Shown here: positions 37,285 to 46,306 of the stretch, in pieces
Layout: the number at the start of each line of letters is the position of its first letter
Numbering within the stretch: position 1 is the stretch's first letter
Origin: Roseobacter insulae
GTDB lineage: Bacteria; Pseudomonadota; Alphaproteobacteria; Rhodobacterales; Rhodobacteraceae
Length of the DNA stretch: 64,000 nt
NCBI RefSeq assembly: GCF_019375555.1
Contig: NZ_JAHXDN010000001.1
Coordinates: forward strand, 721,501 to 785,500
Direction: 5' to 3'
The notes under the pieces: model-generated
Told to the model about the DNA's origin: nothing
Database searches by the model: none
The model's input: only the letters and a program-made list of their open reading frames with translations
Position numbers and translations under genes: made by a program

Positions 37285-37761
37285 GTGTTATCTCGTATCG
37301 CGCCGGGCGCTGCAATCATCGTTTGCGCGACGCTGGGAATAGCGGATGAGGCGGCTGGTTTTGGCTGCCAGTCCGATGTTGGCGCTTCGGAGGTTTGTGT
37401 GCCGTTTGTGGGTTGCGTCGGCGAGCAAGGGGATTTTTTCACAGGACGCGCCCTGGGGCGCAGCGAAGGGACCTTGGCCGTGGAAACCGACAGTGGCACT
37501 TTTTGCTCAGGTGAATGGGTGCCTCGCAATTTTATCGGCGTGGGACAAGCCAATTTCTCGTGCGACGATGGCAGGATTGGCATCGCCTATTTCACCTACC
37601 AGGATCCCAGAACCGGCACGGCCACCGGTCATGGGCTGTTGTCCGACGGATCGAAGCTGCGGGTTTGGACCGGTAACAACATCCGACAGTTCCTGGCCGT
37701 TGACCCGAACAACCCAAATGGAAATCTGACCTGCGCAAATTCAGTGGTGCCAATCAGCTGA
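37285..37761 (+). CDS. Small exported cysteine-rich protein, unknown function
   Basis: A 158-residue protein starting at a GTG with GGAG eight bases ahead. Its N-terminus MLSRIAPGAAIIVCATLGIA looks like an export signal. The mature part has six cysteines (for example EVCVPFVGCVG, GTFCSGEW, NFSCDDGR, NLTCANS), enough for three disulfides, and it is Gly/Asn-rich with a beta-strand-like pattern. In-frame codons continue far upstream antisense to polA, but those are composition artefacts. I do not recognise a family. It is divergent from polA across about 40 bp. Confidence 0.6.
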   Translation: MLSRIAPGAAIIVCATLGIADEAAGFGCQSDVGASEVCVPFVGCVGEQGDFFTGRALGRSEGTLAVETDSGTFCSGEWVPRNFIGVGQANFSCDDGRIGIAYFTYQDPRTGTATGHGLLSDGSKLRVWTGNNIRQFLAVDPNNPNGNLTCANSVVPIS

Positions 37762-37812
37762 ACCACGCCAGCCGGGCTCAATATCCGGGGCCTGACCGAA
37801 CCGACGGACAGG

Positions 37813-38262
37813 TCAGCCGAGAATGGAGTCCAGATTCTGCATGATGCCGATCAGAAGCATGACACCGGCGACAATCAGCGCCACGAGCAGGATGACCTGT
37901 ACAAAGATCGCGGCAACGCTTATCGCCATGCCGCAGGTCGCCGCCCGTTTGGGTTCGCGGCGGATGTAGGCGATGATCGCCATAACCACGCCAAGCACGC
38001 CCATCGCAGGCGCTGAACCCATGAGGATGCGGTCGATGTCCCACGTGGGTTGCACGATGGTCTCTTCGGGCTGTGGCCGGCCTTGCAGGGCACGTTGGGC
38101 CGCGGCTTTCATATTGCCTGCGATCTCGCCAATCGAGGTGCCGATATCGGGTTGCGGCGTGAAGGGGCCTGCGTAGAGCACGAACAGTGCGGTAAACATA
38201 CCCAACGCGCCAAATGCGATGGCAGCATAGGAGAATGTCATGCTGCGGTCATCGGTTTCCAT
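37813..38262 (-). CDS. Predicted membrane protein, unknown function
   Basis: A 149-residue protein with three or four hydrophobic stretches: FSYAAIAFGALGMFTALFVL, then a soluble loop rich in Gln/Pro, APAMGVLGVVMAIIAYI, and a long C-terminal stretch IFVQVILLVALIVAGVMLLI. The start at 38262 has GGAG seven bases ahead; a longer frame to 38586 runs through the neighbouring zinc-finger gene. No family is recognised and no motifs suggest an enzyme. Confidence 0.65.
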   Translation of the reverse strand: METDDRSMTFSYAAIAFGALGMFTALFVLYAGPFTPQPDIGTSIGEIAGNMKAAAQRALQGRPQPEETIVQPTWDIDRILMGSAPAMGVLGVVMAIIAYIRREPKRAATCGMAISVAAIFVQVILLVALIVAGVMLLIGIMQNLDSILG

Positions 38263-38326
38263 CGGGCCACTCCGGTTTGTTTCAATAACCGGGTAGACTA
38301 TAATAATGGCAGCTTTTTGTTGCGCG

Positions 38327-38503
38327 TCAGCCTTTTTCGACAAAGTCCTTGTGCACGAATTTGCAGTCGCAATAGCCGCATTCGACCCAGCCCGTGTCCC
38401 GTGGGATCTGAAGCCAGACCCGGGGATGGCCCAGCGCCCCTTCGCCGCCATCACAGGCGATGCGGAAGCTTTCAACAGTCTTCGTTTCGGGCGGTTTCTG
38501 CAT
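38327..38503 (-). CDS. CHCC-type zinc-finger domain protein
   Basis: A 58-residue protein of the zf-CHCC family, related to the complex I assembly subunit NDUFS6. The zinc ligands are Cys in [18 protein letters not shown], His in GHPRV and the Cys pair in [11 protein letters not shown]. The start at 38503 fits the family N-terminus (METxxVxxxxxxCDGG pattern). A longer in-frame start at 38668 would overlap the upstream DUF1203 gene and is rejected. Confidence 0.88.
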   Translation of the reverse strand: MQKPPETKTVESFRIACDGGEGALGHPRVWLQIPRDTGWVECGYCDCKFVHKDFVEKG

Positions 38504-38582
38504 GATGGGCCTGTCCTTTGGGTCTGCGATGCAGTTATGACCAAAGCGCAGGCGCGGAGCAAGCCCATGCAGCGGCAATTGC

Positions 38583-39050
38583 TCAATCTCGTTCGATCCG
38601 CGCCTGATAACAGTTGTTGCGGGCGGAACGCACGTGAATGAATGCGACGTCGGGGTTTCGGAAAACATCCGCGACCTTGGCTTTTATCGCCTCGGTCGCC
38701 ACGACTTCGCCGGTGCCGTACACGATGCGCTCGTCCGCCGAGTAGCCCTTGACCAGATAGTCGGGAGAGGTGGTCAGTACATGCGGCAAGTCGCCGGTAT
38801 CACCGCCCCGCGCGCAGGCGCTTGCGCATAGAAAGATCGGCCCGGTTTCAGCATAGGCATGGACCCCTTCGAAAGGCCGGTGCGCGAGAATCAGCATTTC
38901 CTCTCCGGCTGGGATTTCTTTCAGGCAGTGGCGGCAGGGGTTCCCTTTGCCATCTGAAATCCTGCGGTCAGGCACCTGGCCATGAACGTCCGTTCCGCCG
39001 TTTTGCCAATGGCGCACCATATCAGTCTCTAATGCGATGAATTTGGGCAT
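38583..39050 (-). CDS. DUF1203 domain protein
   Basis: A 155-residue protein. It has a zinc-binding-looking [20 protein letters not shown] near residue 40, then CASACAR, then [19 protein letters not shown], which I associate with DUF1203. The start at 39050 is preceded by AAGGA; longer frames to 39662 run antisense into dnaE2. Function unknown. Its promoter region is shared with dnaE2 (132-bp divergent gap). Confidence 0.8.
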   Translation of the reverse strand: MPKFIALETDMVRHWQNGGTDVHGQVPDRRISDGKGNPCRHCLKEIPAGEEMLILAHRPFEGVHAYAETGPIFLCASACARGGDTGDLPHVLTTSPDYLVKGYSADERIVYGTGEVVATEAIKAKVADVFRNPDVAFIHVRSARNNCYQARIERD

Positions 39051-39151
39051 TTCTGTTTCCTTCTGGGGTGATTTCCCTGGGCGCTGGTTATCTCCGTTTG
39101 AGCACGGAAAATCGATCCGAATGATGCGCTTTCGAAAGGGACTCCAAATAA

Positions 39152-39166
39152 GAACAAAAGGTGAAT
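39152..39166 (+). promoter_or_regulatory. LexA-box-like site upstream of dnaE2
   Basis: GAAC followed by seven bases and GAAT, one base away from the alphaproteobacterial SOS box GAAC-N7-GAAC. It ends 17 bp before the dnaE2 start, where a repressor would block expression, and dnaE2 is SOS-controlled in other alphaproteobacteria. On its own a 7/8 match is weak; the position gives it weight. Confidence 0.5.
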
Positions 39167-39182
39167 ATAATAGGCCTTTGTC

Positions 39183-42116
39183 ATGTTTGCCGAACTCAAC
39201 ATCACCTCGAATTTCTCCTTTCTGAAAGGAGCCTCGCATCCGGAGGAATACATGTCCCGGGCGGCGGCGCTGGGCATGCGGGCGATAGCGATTGCGGATG
39301 AGAATTCGGTTGCGGGCATTGTGCGGGCGCATGCGCGTGCCCGCGAGATCGGCAGGCAGGTGCATGAGCGGGAGGCGTGGGAGGCAGCGCATGGCCCGGT
39401 TGGCCCACCTGCGCCGGAAGGTCTCGCTGCGTCCGGTAATCTGCTTCATGTCACGCCGCGGCTGATCCCGGCGGCCCGCCTTGTGTTCACCGATGCCTGC
39501 CCGGTGACCGTGCTGCCGGAAAACCGGAAAGGCTGGGGGGCGCTGTGCCGCATCCTGTCGACGGGACGGCTGCGTGCGGAGAAAGGTGCCTGCGATCTGC
39601 AACTGGCGGACCTCATGGAATTGGGCGCGGCCCTGCAACTGATCCTTTGGCCACAGGCACATGGGTCACCGCGCGGCGCGGGCGGATGGGTGCAAACGGC
39701 GCAAGCGCTGACGCGCCGCTTTGCCGGGAAAATCCACATTGGCCTGTCACCGCAATACGATGGTCGCGATCCAGAGCGTTTTGCAGCCCTCACGGGTCAG
39801 GCGGCGCGCCTCGGGATGCCCACGCTGGCCAGTGCCTGCCCGCTGATGCACCACGGCGCGCGTCGCAAGCTGGCGGATGTGGTCACCGCCATCCGGCGGG
39901 GGTGCAGGGTCGATGACCTGGGCCGTGAGGCGCTGCCCAACAGCGAGGCGCGCCTGCGCTCGGAGACCGAGATGCGGCGGCTCTTTGCAGGGTTCGAAGA
40001 TGCGGTTGACCGCGCCTATTCCCTGTCACAGAGCCTGACTTTCTCGCTGGATGAGCTGCGCTACGAATACCCGTCGGAAGGCAGCGAAACCGAAACCCCG
40101 TCCGAACGTCTGCGCCGTCTGGCCTACGAGGGGCTCAACTGGCGCTACCCGCAGGGCGCACCCGAAAAGGTACACAAACTGCTCGATCACGAACTCACGC
40201 TGATCGCTAGGCTGAAGTACGAGCCCTATTTTCTGACCGTACGCGACATCGTGCACTTTGCCCGATCGCGCGACATCCTGTGCCAGGGGCGCGGGTCAGC
40301 GGCCAATTCGGTGGTCTGCTACTGCATGGGGGTGACCTCTGTTTCGCCGGAAGTCGGCACCATGGTTTTCGAGCGGTTTGTCTCCGAGGCGCGCAACGAA
40401 CCGCCGGACATAGACGTGGATTTCGAGCATGAACGTCGTGAAGAGGTGATCCAGCACATCTATGAACGCTACGGTCGCCACCGCGCGGGCCTGTGCGCCA
40501 CAGTGGTGCATTACCGGGGCAAACGTGCGATCCGCGAGGTGGGTCGCGCGATGGGGCTGACGGAGGATACGATTTCCGCGCTGAGTTCGCAGCTTTGGGG
40601 GTTTTTCTCCACCAAGGGAATCGAGGCGGAGCGCATGGCCGAGATCGGCCTTGATGCACGCGACCGCCGCCTGCAGCAGACGCTGGCGCTGGTTTATGAG
40701 ATCAACGGTTTTCCGCGGCATCTTTCCCAGCATGTGGGCGGTTTCGTCATCACCGAAGGGCGGCTGGACGAGCTGGTCCCCGTTGAGAACGCCACGATGG
40801 AGGGGCGCACGGTCATCTGCTGGGACAAGGATGATATCGAGGCGCTGGGGATTCTCAAGGTGGATGTGCTGTCGCTGGGGATGCTGACCTGCATCCGCAA
40901 GGCCTTTGATCTGCTCAGGATGCATCATAACGCCGGTTACACGCTGGCCACGCTGCCGCCCGAAGACCCGGCGGTCTATGACATGCTGTGCGAGGCTGAC
41001 AGTATCGGGGTCTTTCAGGTCGAATCACGTGCGCAGATGAATTTTTTGCCGCGCATGCGCCCGCGCTGTTTCTATGACCTGGTGATCGAGGTGGCGATCA
41101 TCCGGCCCGGGCCTATCCAGGGGGATATGGTGCACCCTTTCATCCGTCGCCGGAACGGAGAGGAGGAAGTTTCCTTTCCTTCGGACGAGTTGGGCGCCGT
41201 GCTGGGCAAGACTTTGGGTGTGCCGCTCTTTCAGGAGCAGGCGATGCAGATCGCCATCGTGGGGGCGGGCTTCACGCCTGACCAGGCGGACCGGCTGCGA
41301 CGTTCGCTGGCGACCTTCAAGAAGCACGGCAATGTCAGCGAATTTCGCAGCCTGTTCTTACGCGGAATGAAACGCAAGGGATATGAGGACGATTTTGCGG
41401 AGCGCTGTTTTTCCCAGATCGAAGGCTTTGGGTCTTACGGTTTTCCTGAAAGTCACGCGGCAAGTTTTGCCCTGCTGGTTTACGCGTCCAGCTGGATCAA
41501 GTGCCATCATCCGGGGATTTTCGCCTGCGCGTTGCTGAATGCGCAGCCGATGGGGTTCTATGCCCCTGCGCAGATCGTGCGGGACGCGCGGGAGCATGGG
41601 GTGGAGGTGCGCCCGGTCTGTATCAACGCCAGTTTCTGGGACAATACGATGGAGCCTGACGGGCAGGGCGGACTGGCCCTGCGGCTGGGGTTCCGCCAGA
41701 TCAAGGGGCTGAGCGAGGAGGATGCCACGTGGCTCACCGCGGCTCGCGGCAACGGCTACCGGTCGGTGCGCGATGTCTGGCGGCGCGCCGGCTTGCCACC
41801 CGCGATGGTGCAGCGTCTGGCGGAGGCCGATGCCTTCGCGGCTCTGGATCTCAGCCGTCGTAACGCGCTTTGGGATGCACGGGCGCTGGTGCCGGGTGCG
41901 CCCTTGCCGTTGTTTGCGGCAGATTTGGATGGTGAGGCGATTGACGAGCCTGCGGCCTTGCTGCCGGAAATGACGTTGGGCGAGGAGGTTGTCGAGGATT
42001 ACGTGGCGATGCGGCTGACACTCAAGGCGCATCCGCTGGCGCTGCTGCGGGACCGGTTGACACCTGGAGCAGACGCTGGGCCAAAAGAATTTCATGCCTT
42101 CGGCGAGGATATTTGA
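39183..42116 (+). CDS. dnaE2: Error-prone DNA polymerase DnaE2 (ImuC), C-terminally shortened
   Basis: A 977-residue C-family polymerase used in damage-induced mutagenesis. The N-terminal PHP domain starts MFAELNITSNFSFLKGASHP. The polymerase core has the catalytic aspartates in PPDIDVDFEHERREEV, and a helix-hairpin-helix region lies near residue 850. The family normally continues for about another 100 residues with an OB-fold, but here the frame ends soon after LKAHPLALLRDRL with a short unrelated tail made of a dispersed repeat (42105-42129). The 91 bp before gpmI encode no OB-fold. The usual partners imuA and imuB are absent upstream. Core motifs are intact, so it may still polymerise, possibly with altered DNA binding. 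Confidence 0.88.
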   Translation: MFAELNITSNFSFLKGASHPEEYMSRAAALGMRAIAIADENSVAGIVRAHARAREIGRQVHEREAWEAAHGPVGPPAPEGLAASGNLLHVTPRLIPAARLVFTDACPVTVLPENRKGWGALCRILSTGRLRAEKGACDLQLADLMELGAALQLILWPQAHGSPRGAGGWVQTAQALTRRFAGKIHIGLSPQYDGRDPERFAALTGQAARLGMPTLASACPLMHHGARRKLADVVTAIRRGCRVDDLGREALPNSEARLRSETEMRRLFAGFEDAVDRAYSLSQSLTFSLDELRYEYPSEGSETETPSERLRRLAYEGLNWRYPQGAPEKVHKLLDHELTLIARLKYEPYFLTVRDIVHFARSRDILCQGRGSAANSVVCYCMGVTSVSPEVGTMVFERFVSEARNEPPDIDVDFEHERREEVIQHIYERYGRHRAGLCATVVHYRGKRAIREVGRAMGLTEDTISALSSQLWGFFSTKGIEAERMAEIGLDARDRRLQQTLALVYEINGFPRHLSQHVGGFVITEGRLDELVPVENATMEGRTVICWDKDDIEALGILKVDVLSLGMLTCIRKAFDLLRMHHNAGYTLATLPPEDPAVYDMLCEADSIGVFQVESRAQMNFLPRMRPRCFYDLVIEVAIIRPGPIQGDMVHPFIRRRNGEEEVSFPSDELGAVLGKTLGVPLFQEQAMQIAIVGAGFTPDQADRLRRSLATFKKHGNVSEFRSLFLRGMKRKGYEDDFAERCFSQIEGFGSYGFPESHAASFALLVYASSWIKCHHPGIFACALLNAQPMGFYAPAQIVRDAREHGVEVRPVCINASFWDNTMEPDGQGGLALRLGFRQIKGLSEEDATWLTAARGNGYRSVRDVWRRAGLPPAMVQRLAEADAFAALDLSRRNALWDARALVPGAPLPLFAADLDGEAIDEPAALLPEMTLGEEVVEDYVAMRLTLKAHPLALLRDRLTPGADAGPKEFHAFGEDI

Positions 42117-42129
42117 AAACCAGAGAAGC
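42105..42129. repeat. 25-bp dispersed repeat, copy 2, overlapping the dnaE2 stop
   Basis: This copy matches 10656-10680 at 20 of 25 positions (core GGATATTT, then AACCAGAGA). The dnaE2 stop codon (42114-42116) falls inside it, so the last residues of the polymerase (GEDI) come from the repeat rather than from family sequence. The neighbouring bases 42085-42104 may belong to the same element. Confidence 0.5.
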
Positions 42130-42207
42130 AGGCGCGCGGGAAAGAGGTTCACCCTGCGCGCTGCACCGGTTACAACGCGGCAAAACCTGCAGAGGAGAGA
42201 TGGGCAG

Positions 42208-43725
42208 ATGGGCACAGGCAAACCGGTGGTTTTGTGCATTCTGGATGGATGGGGCATAAGCGATCGGCGTGAAGGTAACGCGCCGTTGCTGGCGACAACA
42301 CCCACGATGGATCGCCTGATGGCGACCTGTCCAAATGCGACGCTGACCACTTTCGGGCCGGACGTCGGTTTGCCCAAGGGACAGATGGGCAATTCCGAAG
42401 TCGGGCACACCAATATCGGTGCTGGCCGCGTGGTCGCGATGGATCTGGGGCAGATTGACCTCGCGATTGAAGAAGGGGCTTTTGCGCAGAATGCGCGGAT
42501 CCTCGCCTTTGCCGAGACCTTGAAATCCACCGGCGGCACCGCTCATTTGCTTGGGGTTGTGTCCGATGGCGGCGTTCATGGTCATGTCAGCCACATGATT
42601 GCTGCGGCCCGGGCGTTCGACGCATCCGGGGTACCCGTTGTGATCCACGCCCTTGCGGACGGACGTGACGTGCCCCCCTCTTCCGTCAGGAAGTACATCG
42701 CGGTCCTGCAGGAGGGATTGCCGGAGGCCGCACGTGTCGTCACGTTAACCGGGCGCTACTACGCGATGGATCGGGACAACCGGTGGGACCGCGTGGCCAG
42801 GGCCTATGCCGCGATTGTCAGTGGCAAAGGGGAGGCTGCGGCCTCCGCGGAGGCGGCCATCGATGCGGCCTACGAGCGGGATGAGACCGATGAGTTCATC
42901 TCTCCCACCGTGATCGGCGGCTACACCGGGGCGCAGGCGGGCGATGGTGTCTTTTGCCTGAACTTCCGCGCCGACCGCGCCCGCGAGATCATGGCGGCCA
43001 TCGGGGATCCGGAGTTTGATGCCTTTGACACCGGCAAGCGACCGCAGTGGGCGGCGTTGATGGGAATGGCACCCTATTCGGACCAGCACTCCGCGTATAT
43101 GTCGGTAGTGTATCCGAAGCCCGAGATCGTGAATACGCTGGGCGACTGGGTCGCGCAGAAGGGGCTGCGCCAGTACCGGTTGGCGGAAACCGAGAAATAT
43201 CCACATGTGACATTCTTCCTCAATGGCGGAGAGGAGGTTTCCTTTGCCGGTGAAGACCGCAAGATGCCAAAGTCGCCGGATGTCGCAACCTATGATCTGA
43301 AGCCCGAGATGTCCGCGGGGGAGGTCACGCAGGCCTTGGTAGGTGCCATCCGGAGCGGCTATGATCTCATCGTTGTCAATTACGCCAACCCCGACATGGT
43401 GGGGCATACCGGCGATCTGGAGGCGGCGATCAAGGCCTGTGAGGCCGTCGATGCGGGCCTTGCACAGGCTCTGGATGCGCTCCGTGATGTCGGGGGGGCG
43501 ATGATCGTCACGGCGGATCACGGCAATTGCGATGTGATGATTGATCCCGAAACGGGCGGGCCACATACGGCCCATACCCTGAACCCGGTGCCCGTTGTTG
43601 TTGTGGGCGCGCCCGAGGGTGCGACGCTCAGGAATGGGCGACTGGCCGATCTGGCACCCACTGTCCTGCATCTGATGGGGATCGAGACACCGTCGGAAAT
43701 GACCGGAGAGTGTTTGCTGGCATGA
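42208..43725 (+). CDS. gpmI: 2,3-bisphosphoglycerate-independent phosphoglycerate mutase
   Basis: A 505-residue glycolytic enzyme interconverting 3- and 2-phosphoglycerate using manganese. It starts VVLCILDGWGISDRREGNAP with metal ligand D13. The phosphorylated serine is S63 in QMGNSEVGHTNIGAGR, and the second metal cluster shows NPDMVGHTGDLEA and VTADHGNCDVM. The start at 42208 has AGAGGAGAG upstream; the frame upstream of it comes from the dnaE2 3' end. It is coupled by ATGA to the EnvC-like gene, part of a conserved alphaproteobacterial gpmI-envC-ctpA unit. Confidence 0.95.
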   Translation: MGTGKPVVLCILDGWGISDRREGNAPLLATTPTMDRLMATCPNATLTTFGPDVGLPKGQMGNSEVGHTNIGAGRVVAMDLGQIDLAIEEGAFAQNARILAFAETLKSTGGTAHLLGVVSDGGVHGHVSHMIAAARAFDASGVPVVIHALADGRDVPPSSVRKYIAVLQEGLPEAARVVTLTGRYYAMDRDNRWDRVARAYAAIVSGKGEAAASAEAAIDAAYERDETDEFISPTVIGGYTGAQAGDGVFCLNFRADRAREIMAAIGDPEFDAFDTGKRPQWAALMGMAPYSDQHSAYMSVVYPKPEIVNTLGDWVAQKGLRQYRLAETEKYPHVTFFLNGGEEVSFAGEDRKMPKSPDVATYDLKPEMSAGEVTQALVGAIRSGYDLIVVNYANPDMVGHTGDLEAAIKACEAVDAGLAQALDALRDVGGAMIVTADHGNCDVMIDPETGGPHTAHTLNPVPVVVVGAPEGATLRNGRLADLAPTVLHLMGIETPSEMTGECLLA

Positions 43726-44852
43726 AAAGGTTGCTCTGCGCCCTTTGTCTTTTCGCGCCGACCGTTGTCTGGGCGCAACAGGACAGCGCCGAGCGCGCGC
43801 GCGTTGCGTTGGCGATGCTGGCCGATGCATCGGCTCAGCTGGCGGAGGCCGAAACCGCGCGTGACAGGGTGCGCGCCTTGACAGAAACCGTTCAGGCATT
43901 CGAAGCGGGGTTGAGTGCCCTGCGCAGCGGGTTGCGCCAAGCGGCGATACGGGAGGAACAACTCGCCACCCAGCTGCAGGTGCGCGACGAGGAAATCGCC
44001 GCCCTTCTGGCCGTGTTGCAGCGGATGGGGGACAGGCCGTCGCCGGTGGCACTTCTTCACCCCGGTGGGCCGACAGGCACCGCGCGGGCGGGCATGCTGC
44101 TTGCGGAAATGACGCCTGCACTCAACGCGCGGGCGGTATCCCTGCGCAGCGATCTGCAGGATCTGCAAATTCTGCGGGGTATGCAGACGGACGCGGCAGA
44201 GCGTCTCGCGGATGGTCTGCAGCAGGTGCAGGACGCGCGCACCGCGTTGAATCAGGCCATTGCTGAACGCACGGAGTTGCCCAAGCGCTTTGTCAACGAC
44301 CCCGTGCGCGAGGCGATATTGATCGCCTCCGCCGATACGCTGGAGGGTTTCGCAAGCGGATTGGAACGCATCAGCGTTGACCAAACGGCCGAGGCGCCGG
44401 CCTCGCTGGCGGGCGAGAAGGGCGACCTGCCCCTGCCCGTTCAAGGCATTCTGCTGCACGGCGCGGGCGAGGCGGATGCCGCAGGTATCACCCGGCCCGG
44501 CATTATTCTGGCGACACGTCCACAAGCCATCGTCACCAGCCCGGTTGCCGCCACGATCCGCTATTCGGGGCCGTTGCTGGATCTTGGTCAGGTGGTCATC
44601 CTGGAGCCCCAGGCGCAGGTTCTGTTCGTATTGGCCGGTCTGGACATCGTTTACGGCACCGCCGGAGAAGTCATTGACGCGGGCGCTCCCTTAGGGCTTA
44701 TGGGCGACGCTGCGGCGAAAAAACGGTCAGAGTTGTCAACAGATGGTGATGACACTGGCGCAGAGCGGTCAGAAACGCTCTATATAGAGGTAAGACAGGA
44801 CAATCTGCCTGAGGACCCGAGCCTCTGGTTCCGAACCGACAAGAATGGATAG
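43722..44852 (+). CDS. Murein hydrolase activator, EnvC-like
   Basis: A 376-residue exported protein. A signal peptide (MKRLLCALCLFAPTVVWAQ) is followed by a long coiled coil (about residues 20-210, Ala/Glu/Arg-rich) and a C-terminal LytM/M23-like domain (about 235-370, SPVAATIRYSGPLLDLGQVV). The zinc-binding His/Asp residues of active M23 peptidases are not seen, as expected for EnvC, which activates cell-division amidases rather than cutting. It overlaps gpmI by 4 bp and is 6 bp before ctpA. Confidence 0.87.
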   Translation: MKRLLCALCLFAPTVVWAQQDSAERARVALAMLADASAQLAEAETARDRVRALTETVQAFEAGLSALRSGLRQAAIREEQLATQLQVRDEEIAALLAVLQRMGDRPSPVALLHPGGPTGTARAGMLLAEMTPALNARAVSLRSDLQDLQILRGMQTDAAERLADGLQQVQDARTALNQAIAERTELPKRFVNDPVREAILIASADTLEGFASGLERISVDQTAEAPASLAGEKGDLPLPVQGILLHGAGEADAAGITRPGIILATRPQAIVTSPVAATIRYSGPLLDLGQVVILEPQAQVLFVLAGLDIVYGTAGEVIDAGAPLGLMGDAAAKKRSELSTDGDDTGAERSETLYIEVRQDNLPEDPSLWFRTDKNG

Positions 44853-44858
44853 AGAACG

Positions 44859-46196
44859 ATGAAAAAATTTGCCATGGCGGCACTGGGGGGCACCCTTGCG
44901 GGCGTCATAGCCACGACCCAGATCGCAGGCCCGTTGCTGGCGCAGGAAGCGGCGAAATCGAGCAGCGTCTATGAGCAGCTGGATTTGTTCGGGGACATCT
45001 TCGAACGCATTCGGGCACAATATGTCGAAGAGGTCGAAGCCGGGGAACTCATCGAGGCGGCGATTGACGGGATGCTCACCTCGCTTGATCCGCACTCCAG
45101 TTACCTGTCGCCCGACGATGCGGCGCAGATGCGGGTTCAGACACGGGGCGAATTTGGCGGCCTTGGCATCGAGGTGACGCAGGAAGAGGGCTTCGTGAAA
45201 GTCGTCTCTCCCATCGACGGCACGCCTGCGGATGAGGCGGGCGTTGAGGCCGGTGATTTCATCACGCATGTCAATGGCGACTCGGTCTTGGGCCTGACCC
45301 TCGACGAAGCGGTCGAGATGATGCGCGGCCCGGTGGGCTCTGAAATTCTGATCACCATCGTGCGTGAGGGCGAGGCGGAACCCTTTGACATCTCGATTGT
45401 CCGCGACACCATCAAGCTGACGGCGGTGCGCACGCGGACCGAAGGCGATACGGTGGTTCTGCGGATCACAACCTTCAATGATCAGACGTACGGCAACCTC
45501 GAAGCCGGTCTGAAGGAACAGATCGAAGCCGCGGGTGGCATGGACAAGATCAACGGCATCGTCGTCGATCTGCGCAACAACCCCGGCGGCTTGCTGACGC
45601 AGGCGATCCGGGTCTCCGACGCTTTTCTGGATGAGGGCGAGATCGTCAGCACCCGGGGCCGCGAGATTCAGGATGGCGAGCGGTTTAACGCAACCGAGGG
45701 CGATCTGGCCGAGGGGAAGCCCATCGTGGTGCTGATCAACGGCGGATCCGCGTCGGCGTCTGAGATCGTCGCCGGGGCGCTTCAGGACCACCGCCGCGCG
45801 ATCGTCGTCGGAACCAAGAGTTTTGGCAAAGGGTCCGTGCAGACCGTGATGCCGCTGCGGGGTGATGGCGCGATGCGGCTGACCACAGCGCGGTATTACA
45901 CACCGTCGGGGCGGTCTATTCAGGCGTTGGGCGTTTCACCGGACATCGTTGTGCAACAGCCCCGTACCCGTCCCGGTGAGGAGGATGAAGACGAAACCCC
46001 TGCACGTCTTCGCAGGTCCGAAGCGGATTTGCGGGGCAGCCTGAACAATGACAGCCTGTCCGAAGACGAGATCAAACAGATCGAAGCGGACCGGGCTAAG
46101 GCCGAAGCCGCGGCGGCCTTGCGGGAGGAAGACTACCAGCTGGCTTATGCTATAGACATCCTGAAGGGGCTCAACGCTCTGGTGCCGGTAGAGTAG
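44859..46196 (+). CDS. ctpA: Carboxy-terminal processing protease CtpA (S41 family)
   Basis: A 445-residue periplasmic serine protease. It has a signal peptide ending near GPLLAQ, an N-terminal helical region, a PDZ domain (about residues 95-180, with GGLGIEVTQEEGFVKVVSPI), and the S41 catalytic core. The nucleophile is in the INGGSASASEIV segment (about 293-304) with the lysine in GTKSFGKGSVQT (about 318-329). It trims C-termini of exported and cell-wall-related proteins. It is last in the gpmI-envC-ctpA unit and followed at once by a terminator. Confidence 0.94.
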   Translation: MKKFAMAALGGTLAGVIATTQIAGPLLAQEAAKSSSVYEQLDLFGDIFERIRAQYVEEVEAGELIEAAIDGMLTSLDPHSSYLSPDDAAQMRVQTRGEFGGLGIEVTQEEGFVKVVSPIDGTPADEAGVEAGDFITHVNGDSVLGLTLDEAVEMMRGPVGSEILITIVREGEAEPFDISIVRDTIKLTAVRTRTEGDTVVLRITTFNDQTYGNLEAGLKEQIEAAGGMDKINGIVVDLRNNPGGLLTQAIRVSDAFLDEGEIVSTRGREIQDGERFNATEGDLAEGKPIVVLINGGSASASEIVAGALQDHRRAIVVGTKSFGKGSVQTVMPLRGDGAMRLTTARYYTPSGRSIQALGVSPDIVVQQPRTRPGEEDEDETPARLRRSEADLRGSLNNDSLSEDEIKQIEADRAKAEAAAALREEDYQLAYAIDILKGLNALVPVE

Positions 46197-46221
46197 TCAT
46201 TGCCTGCCCCGGGCAGACCGC

Positions 46222-46255
46222 AAAAAAGCCCCGCGTCACCACGCGGGGCTTTTTT
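46222..46255 (+). terminator. Strong intrinsic terminator after ctpA
   Basis: AAAAAAGCCCCGCG and CGCGGGGCTTTTTT are perfectly complementary around a 6-base loop, with six T residues at the end and a matching A-run on the other side. It ends the gpmI-envC-ctpA transcript 25 bp after the ctpA stop and, having A/T runs on both sides, could work in either direction. Confidence 0.95.
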
Positions 46256-46306
46256 GTGCCTGAACAGGACATCTGCAAGCGTGTCTGGCATTGATCTGTG
46301 ATATAT

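Noticed and set aside
42117-42207. The missing OB-fold of DnaE2 continuing in another frame before gpmI
   Set aside because: The 91 bp are too short and none of the frames resembles the OB-fold; a simple frameshift does not explain the loss.
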